From assembly GCA_018398765.1 (NCBI GenBank), contig JAHBMJ010000542.1:8042-58504 (forward strand): 50,463 nucleotides of DNA, read 5' to 3'. A program made the position numbers and the translations under genes. The notes beneath the pieces were generated by a model. The model saw only the letters and a program-made list of their open reading frames with translations. It ran no database searches and was not told the origin of the DNA. Source of the stretch: Chromera velia. Its lineage: Eukaryota > Sar > Chromeraceae. Below, in pieces: positions 44,051 to 50,463 of the stretch; position 1 is the stretch's first letter, and each line of letters opens with the position of its first letter.

Positions 44051-44251
44051 ACTTTTATATAAAAAATAATCTAGAAAAGAATTAGAAAGTTATTTTGTTT
44101 TTACACAAAATTCTCTTAAATAAAATTTTAAACATCTAATTTTTATCAGTTTTCACTAAAGTTTTCAATCGTTTTTCTCTGAGTTTTCTATCTGCTTTTC
44201 TATCCTAGTTTCTATCGAGACAGTAAGTAGTAGGATGTTGATAGTAGTACA

Positions 44252-44963
44252 TTGCAAGACCTAGGAATTTAGACAGGAATTTAGAGGAATTAAGACAGGA
44301 ATCTAAAGGAATTTAGAGCTCTTAATTCCTAAACTTTAGAGGTCGATTTCTTATGAACTATGATGAGTTAGAACTTGATATTAACAATGCTTATAGCTCT
44401 AATATAGATTTATAAGCACCGTTAATATCAAGTTCTAACTCATCATGTATAGTTCACGAGAAATCGACCTCCAAAATTTACTAAATTCTTCTAAATTATA
44501 AAGTACTCTTAAGAGGACGAGCTTGAAATACCCCGACTAGAAATGTTTGATAGATGTTTGACACTGATCTAAAAGTATATTTAAGAGTTATTTTTTTAAA
44601 AAAGTAACTTGATTTTTCTAGACAGCTCAAGTTACTGTACTAGAAGTAACTTTAAGATTTTTTGGAAGTTACGGTAGTAAAAGCAGGCATACTAGGGTTT
44701 TTTAGTATGAGAATGTGGACTAAAAAGATTTTCATGGTGCATCATAATATTGACACAAGTTTTAAAAGTGATTAAATTTCATCCTCGAGATTCTCAGCAC
44801 TATACAGCGTTACCAAGTATTTCTCATGCAGCAGCTTTTGTTGTCATTTTATGTATCTTTAATTAATATGTCATTACACAAAATTGCATCGAAAACAGAT
44901 AGTACACATAATAAAATCCCCCTTCCCTTCCTCCCTTTCCTAGCTCTTTTTCGGCCCTTGGAA

Positions 44964-45005
<42 letters not shown>

Positions 45006-45386
45006 AGTAGTAGCAGCTAAGTAGCTTACTACGTACTGCTGCTGCTGCTACTGCTGCCAAATCTTTCTTTTTGGGGGGTGGGGAATGGCGCATACCCATA
45101 TACTTACGCATATACACTTACGATTTAATACTAAATTAAGTCTTTTAGGCTAAGATCTTACGGTAACTAGAAAAAAGTAGAAGAACTCCAAGGGGCTCAA
45201 GTTACTAGTATAGAGTTACTAAAAAGTCAGTAACGAAAGTTTTTGACTGAAAAACAGTTGTTACTCTTAAACAGACTATGTATTCTAAATTTCTGTCTTT
45301 AAATTCCTTTAAATTCCTAGCTAAATTCCTCTAAATTCCTGTCTGAATTCCTCTAAATTCCTGTCTAAATTCTTAGGTCTTTGCAG
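44252..45386. mobile_element. Foldback element with nested inverted repeats
   Basis: About 44252-44320 (GCAAGACCTAGGAATTTAGA and AGGAATTTAG iterations) is repeated in inverted orientation at about 45290-45386. Just inside the left end, 44330-44394 and 44411-44480 form a second inverted repeat of roughly 60-bp arms with only a few mismatches around a 16-base loop. The interior is AT-rich with short GTTACT/AGTAAC repeats and no reading frame. This is typical of foldback or MITE DNA. It begins about 200 bp from the truncated 5-prime end of the LINE. Confidence 0.65.
44966..45057. repeat. CTG trinucleotide repeat
   Basis: About a dozen uninterrupted CTG units at 44968-45004 followed by TAG/CAG variants and a second short CTG run at 45036-45057. 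It lies inside the foldback element, away from any gene. Confidence 0.9.
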
Positions 45387-46151
45387 GGTAGGTAGTAGGA
45401 GGTTTGACTTAGCAAACTTTTTACCTCATTACATATATATATATATATATATATATATGAAAACGGGACCATCGTGACTCCAACACTAATTCCGATTCCA
45501 AAATTTTTATTTTTTTAAATTGAGATATATTAAAAAAAAAATAATTATAGAGATGTTTGCTTGTTTAAAAAGATGTTTTAGAGTGTTTGAATAATGCTAT
45601 AAACATTTTTCTAATCAAGGTCTGAACCGGTCTGAACTAGGGTCTGAAATTTGAATATATGTTACTAAGTACATGTGATAGGTATAACATGGTGACCTAG
45701 GGTACAGTGCCCCGGTATACCCTAGCACAGTGTGTTAATGTAAAGCACACCTTTGAAGAACTCTTTTTAAAACTTCATAACTTTGACTGAAAACACTAAA
45801 TTCGAAAACTAGATTGAAACCGTGATTGCTAATAAAATGTTTGTCGCGCCTGTATGTACTACCCACCCCCCATCCCCCCCCACCCCACACACACAGTCTT
45901 TCTGTATGATTGAAAGGGCAGTGCACAATGAAAACCAAAGGGAACCCAGTCTTTGCAATAAAACATATAAATACATATACGTTCAAACATTTTTGCTGGA
46001 AATTCGGGTTGCTCGCATGCATGTACACGCACACACACGCGTGCACGTCCAAACCCACACGACCTCTTTTTACTTCTTTTGTCCCTCTCTTTTTCTTTTT
46101 CATTTTCTTCCATTTATTTCCTTTCCCCAATCCTTTCATCCCTTGCTTTGA

Positions 46152-46203
<52 letters not shown>

Positions 46204-46709
46204 GGGGAGGGGGGGGCGGGAGAGAAAAAAAGAAAAGCTAGAAGAAAAGAAAAACAGAAAAGAGAAGCAAAAACACACAGATGAGTATTTATTATCCTTC
46301 TTTTCCTTCTCCATTGTTTCTTACCTTCTGTATACTTCCTTCATGCAGATTAAAGCTTACACGTGTGCACGCACATACGTAATACGCATGTACGCCAACC
46401 CCATGATTGATTTTATGCACACATATAAGCAGAACAGGAAGGAAGGGATCATGGGCTAAAGAGGAGCTGACCGAGAAGCGTTCGGAAGAAAATAGGGAGG
46501 AGAGAGCACGTACACTAGACACGTACAGGCACATAAAAATATGCACATAGATATACTAGCGAACACATACAGAAGGACATATTTGCATATACTTTTTCAC
46601 GGCTAGCTTGAAAGACGTAGGAAAAAGGAGTGCGCCAATCAAATGTGAAAACGCTCAGACAGAGAAGCATACAAAGAAGACATCTTTCGTTGCGTGTACA
46701 TATGCATAT

Positions 46710-46756
<47 letters not shown>

Positions 46757-46965
46757 AATCCACATGCACATACACACGCTTGCTTACAGATAGAAAGACA
46801 CAGAAAGCAGCATCTATTGCTGAAAGAAACACTAGAAGGAAAAGGTGACCAACAGACGGCATGCATAGAAACGTTCTTTTTCACATGTATATACATGTAC
46901 GCATACGTGCGCACGTGTGCACATACATACATACATACACATACACACACACACATACATACACA

Positions 46966-47007
<42 letters not shown>

Positions 47008-47625
47008 TAAACATATACACATGCACAGACAGCGACATGCAGGCACAGAGATTCACATACGCAGAGACAGAGAAAGACTCAAAACGAAAGCTGAGAGGTG
47101 AAAAGCGGCGAAAAAAAAGCGTTTAGGGTCAGCTGAGGCAGATTAAGAACAAGCCACTCACACAAGACCGAGCCATCTGGACCTACCTTCTACATGGGCA
47201 GATGGTCCCTCCTCACACCTTGACGTGAACTTACCTACATCCACATTCAAAGGACATTTATATGAGAAAAAGTAAACAGATGACAGTAGAAACAGGCAGA
47301 AAGTAGAAAGAAAAGGGAATTCAAAAGATTTCAACTCGATCTGCCTTCTTGTTTATACGTAAGAGCAGAGCAACACGAGGGTAGCGGGCGGGATGCCACT
47401 AGGGGGGCGCGGGGGGGCAGGGCGGGACCGCGGTCGCCACTCACACAATAAGAAGGCCCGGAGCAAGCCAAGGGAGGCTCGTGAGGGGGAACGGTGAGAA
47501 ATGAAGGCATGAAAACTAGATTGCCTTGCGTCTTCGAGGGTTCCAGTGGCAGCTGTACTGCTCCTTCTGCCTCATCTCTTCACTTTTTCTGCATTAACCG
47601 TACCACAAGGCCCCCTCTGACCCCG
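45387..47625. other. Microsatellite-rich gene-free stretch
   Basis: Contains an AT repeat at 45430-45459, a CA repeat at 46168-46200, a TA tract joined to a CA tract at 46711-46756, and CA/CATA tracts at 46918-47003. Open frames over these are repeat artefacts. No gene, tRNA or promoter is supported. Confidence 0.6.
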
Positions 47626-47673
47626 TTCCCCCTCATGGTACATTTCAGGACTGAAATGTACCACGAGGGGGAA
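47626..47673. repeat. Near-perfect 23-bp-arm hairpin
   Basis: The arms 47626-47648 and 47651-47673 are complementary at 22 of 23 positions (core GGTACATTTCAG / CTGAAATGTACC) with a two-base spacer. No poly-T tract follows directly, and no gene is adjacent. It may be a recombination remnant or a cruciform-forming site. Confidence 0.85.
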
Positions 47674-48169
47674 GTCCAAAATTTTTTTTTCTCAAAACAG
47701 AAAAGTACTCAAAACAGACTTAGTCACGTCCTCCATTTCTCCCATCTCTCTCACCCACGAACATAAACAACCAACCAAACCCCTAGCCAAACCTATGCAT
47801 GAGTTGATAAACTCCCTCCCTCCCTCCCTAACAGACCGCCTGCCTGCCCAACAGACTGACTGACTCTCTACAGTAGCAGGGAAGGTTGCAGAGAAGAGCT
47901 CCACCTGACAACCCGGCCGGACCTTTCCTGCAATCAACCAAGCAACCAGGAGTACAGAGTCAGTTTCATACACGGGAGAATAATACATAGGAAGGAGCTA
48001 GCGCATACAGACATTTGGATACATAGAGCAGGCAGAGAGCTGGAAGGAAGGAAACAAAGAAAGAAAGGAAGAAAAGGAAAGAAAGGCAGAAAAGAAAGAA
48101 GAGCAAACGGGGGAGAAGAAAACCGACTGACTGCAGACTGCCGTGATTTTCAGTTCGAATTCCATTTTG
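47674..48169. other. Gene-free stretch between the hairpin and the tandem duplication
   Basis: I see no gene. It holds a CCCT run near 47815, ACTG repeats near 47860 and purine-rich AAGG/AAAG sequence at 48036-48115. Confidence 0.4.
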
Positions 48170-50010
48170 AACATTGTGTCTGCCTCATCTAGGATGAGAA
48201 ACGAGACTCTCTGCAGGCAAAAGGGGCAAAAGGGGGGGGAAAGAAGACATGGTAGAGTCTCAGAGTGAGTGAGTGAGTGAGTGCACCTCTATGAGGTCTT
48301 CTGCTCAAGCAGCGACGAATTTATGTGCGTTTCTTTCCAATGGCTGGGGTTAAAAAGTAAACTTCGAATAGGTTCCTTCCGGTCAAAGTTTTATAGAAAC
48401 TTTTTCTGTCTTCTGTGCGATGACAGAAGCGGATTGGTTCCGCGATCACTACTTTATTTTCACGTTTGAGAAGTGCAAAGGAATACAAATTTACTCTGCT
48501 GTTCAGGAAGCCAGCTGGGGAAAATACCGACCGAACGAACGAACCTTCAATTTGAGGATCTCCCTCCTCTTGTCGATCTCTTCTCAATCCAGTTGGGTCA
48601 GTCCTTCAGGAAGAGGAGGAAGAGGAAACCGATACATAGCCAGAAGAGCACAAGCAAGCAAGAGAAAGAAAGAGAGGTCAGGGTAAATTTGCTGTGTGTG
48701 TCAACAAGAGCTTCTCTGCTCTGAAAGTCGAGAACGTCCACTGAAAAAAAATTGAAGAGAAAAGAATGAAGGATCGACAGGACAACAGACGGGGGGAGAG
48801 CGATATAAGACGCCGCGGACAGCAGCAGACGTCTTCTGAGAGAGAGATGGATGGGCACCCTCACTTAGCTGGAGCGACAAGAGAAATCATTATTGCGAGA
48901 AGAAGCTCACACTTGAATAATACAAACAAGAATGACAGTCTCATTGACAGACCAAGACAGAGACAGGAAAAGACTCACATAAGGGAGACTCAGTTGCTAC
49001 GAGGATATTTGGGTCTGTTTCTAAAGCAAAGAGCTGAGGTCTGATCGGTTCATTGTGAGGCAGTGTGACCTGCAGGCAGACAGGAGGACAAGGACGAAGA
49101 GCGAATGAATGAATCGATTAGGATGGGTATCGAGAAGGGAATCAATAAAGAGAGAAAAAGAAAGATGAGAAAAGAAACTCTCCGCAGGCAAGGAGGGCAA
49201 AGGGGGAGGGAAAGAAGACACGGTAGAGAGTGAGTGAATGAGTGAGTGAGTGAGTGAGTGAGTGAGTGAGTGGGTGAGTGAGTGAGTGAGTAAGTGAGTG
49301 CACCTCTATGAAGTCATCTGCTCAAGCAGCGACCAAATTGTATGCCTTTCTTTCCAATTGGTGGGTTTGATAAGCAAACTTCGAATAAGTTCCTTCCGGT
49401 CAAAGTTGAACAGAAACTTCTTCTGTCTTGTGTGCAATGACAGAGGCGGATTGGTTCCGCGGTCACTGCTTTCTTTTCATGTTTGAGAAGTGCAAAGGAA
49501 TGCGAATTTATTCAGCTGCCCAACAAGACAGCTAGGTAAAATCCTGAACGAATCCTCAAGTTGGAGAGAGATCCTCTCCTCCCCTAGGGTCATGTCGAAT
49601 ATTGCTGCAGGAAGAAGAGGAAAGAAGGCCAAACAGATAGGTTGACCGAAAGACAGCCAGAAGAGCACAAATAAGTAAGAGAAAGAGAAAGAGAGGTCAG
49701 GGCAAATCTGCTTGTATATCAACAAGAGCTTCTCTACTCTAAAAGTTGAGAACGTTTACTGAAAGAAAATTGAAGAGAAAAGAATGATCGAAGGAAGGAA
49801 ATGAGATTGAACAGTCTGGGAAGGGCCCGGGGCATGCAGAGTGACATGAGATGCCAGACAGTAGCAGACATCTTAGTTCTGAGAGAGAGATGGACGGGCG
49901 CCCCTACTCAGCTGGAGAGACAATTCAGAGAAATTATTAGTGTGAGAAGATACTCACACTTGAACAATGCAAACAAGAATGACAGACCGAGACAGAAACA
50001 GAGAGAAAGA
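48170..50010. repeat. Diverged direct tandem duplication, unit about 1.02 kb
   Basis: Sequence from about 48190 to 48975 is repeated from about 49168 to 50005 at an offset of about 1,017-1,025 bp. Matching landmarks are the GAGT microsatellite (48264-48283 and 49228-49292), GTGCACCTCTATGA, TTCCTTCCGGTCAAAGTT, GCGGATTGGTTCCGCG and TCAACAAGAGCTTCTCT. A 62-codon frame beginning with GTG is open in both copies without indels, but substitutions are spread without an obvious third-position bias. I read it as non-coding. Confidence 0.8.
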
Positions 50011-50121
50011 GACTCACGTGCAGGAGTGGGTCTACAGTTCTCTCTCAGAGGAAGATGGACAGCTAGAGGACGCCACTGATAAATAAGTGAAAGAAGTAAT
50101 GAAGAGATGCCATAAATGACT

Positions 50122-50223
50122 AGAAACAGACAGACAGACAGACAGACAGACAGAGACAGACAGAGACAGACAGAGACAGACAGAGACAGACAGAGACAGA
50201 CAGAGACAGACAGAGACAGAGAC

Positions 50224-50254
<31 letters not shown>

Positions 50255-50340
50255 GACAGACAGAGACAGACAGAGACAGACAGAGACAGACAGAGACAGA
50301 CAGAGACAGACAGAGACAGACAGAGACAGACAGACAGATG
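50122..50340. repeat. ACAGACAG/ACAGAGACAG satellite
   Basis: About 215 bp of GACA and GAGACA units, mainly in a 10-bp higher-order register (CAGACAGAGA), with pure GACA runs at the ends and in the middle. It is the same motif family as the intronic GACA tracts of the giant gene. The final 120 bases of the window are AT-rich with no feature. Confidence 0.95.
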
Positions 50341-50463
50341 ATCAATGACTGAAAGACTCCAAACTTCAGTCGATGGGGACAACAGACAAAAAAATTCGAG
50401 TATTTTTCAGATTCGAACTTGACTTTTTAATCCGAACTTTTTAGGTGTTTTTGAAACAAAATC

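Noticed and set aside
46694-47126. Open frames of His/Thr and Val/Cys repeats
   Set aside because: They are translations of CA/GT and TA dinucleotide tracts and have no other support.
48281-48469. 62-residue protein conserved in two tandem copies
   Set aside because: It begins at GTG inside a GAGT repeat, has no ATG, and the changes between copies show no clear coding bias by eye.

Overview
This 50 kb window is eukaryotic nuclear DNA. It holds multi-exon genes with GT-AG introns, long microsatellites, a non-LTR retrotransposon, MITE-like elements, and an assembly gap flanked by poly-C. The modular secreted protein (PAN/apple, thrombospondin type 1, putative-Ig and beta-trefoil-like modules), the protein with a signal-peptide-plus-transit-like leader, and the microsatellite-rich introns suggest an alveolate or related alga. 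A chromerid such as Chromera is my best guess. It is an inference, not proven by any marker gene here.

Layout, left to right. (1) 1-2470: two minus-strand coding stretches, a CxH/CxxC 18-residue repeat protein (274-1260) and a partial gene with a secretory leader (about 1782-2446). (2) 2470-7297: gene-poor DNA with a degenerate tandem repeat, a tRNA-like SINE head and a 0.5 kb terminal-inverted-repeat element. (3) 7298-27951, minus strand: one giant gene. I traced 30 exons by hand. Every splice phase agrees from the signal-peptide ATG at 27951 to the stop at 7298, giving a predicted 3,367-residue secreted modular protein. (4) 27952-28887: a divergent promoter region. (5) 28888-36573, plus strand: a six-exon gene for a predicted 1,935-residue J-domain protein with a CUE/UBA-like segment, glutamine tracts and RGG-like ends. 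(6) 36574-39798: no convincing gene. (7) 39800-44050, minus strand: a 5-prime-truncated LINE (endonuclease, reverse transcriptase, zinc knuckle), broken by one frameshift and four in-frame stops. (8) 44050-50463: AT-rich foldback DNA, microsatellites, a near-perfect 23-bp-arm hairpin, a diverged 1 kb tandem duplication and a GACA-type satellite.

The most striking signal is in the introns of the giant gene. Of its 29 donors, 16 have C at +3 (consensus GTCNGT instead of GTRAGT), and 28 of 29 keep G at +5. Thirteen introns begin with GT repeated every four bases (GTNNGTNNGT). Many 3-prime ends carry CCTG or CCTT tandem repeats before the CAG. Introns bounded at both ends by tetranucleotide repeats point to an unusual splice-site grammar or a link between intron ends and microsatellite growth.

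All gene models are manual and unsupported by transcripts. Domain names rest on motifs seen by eye.
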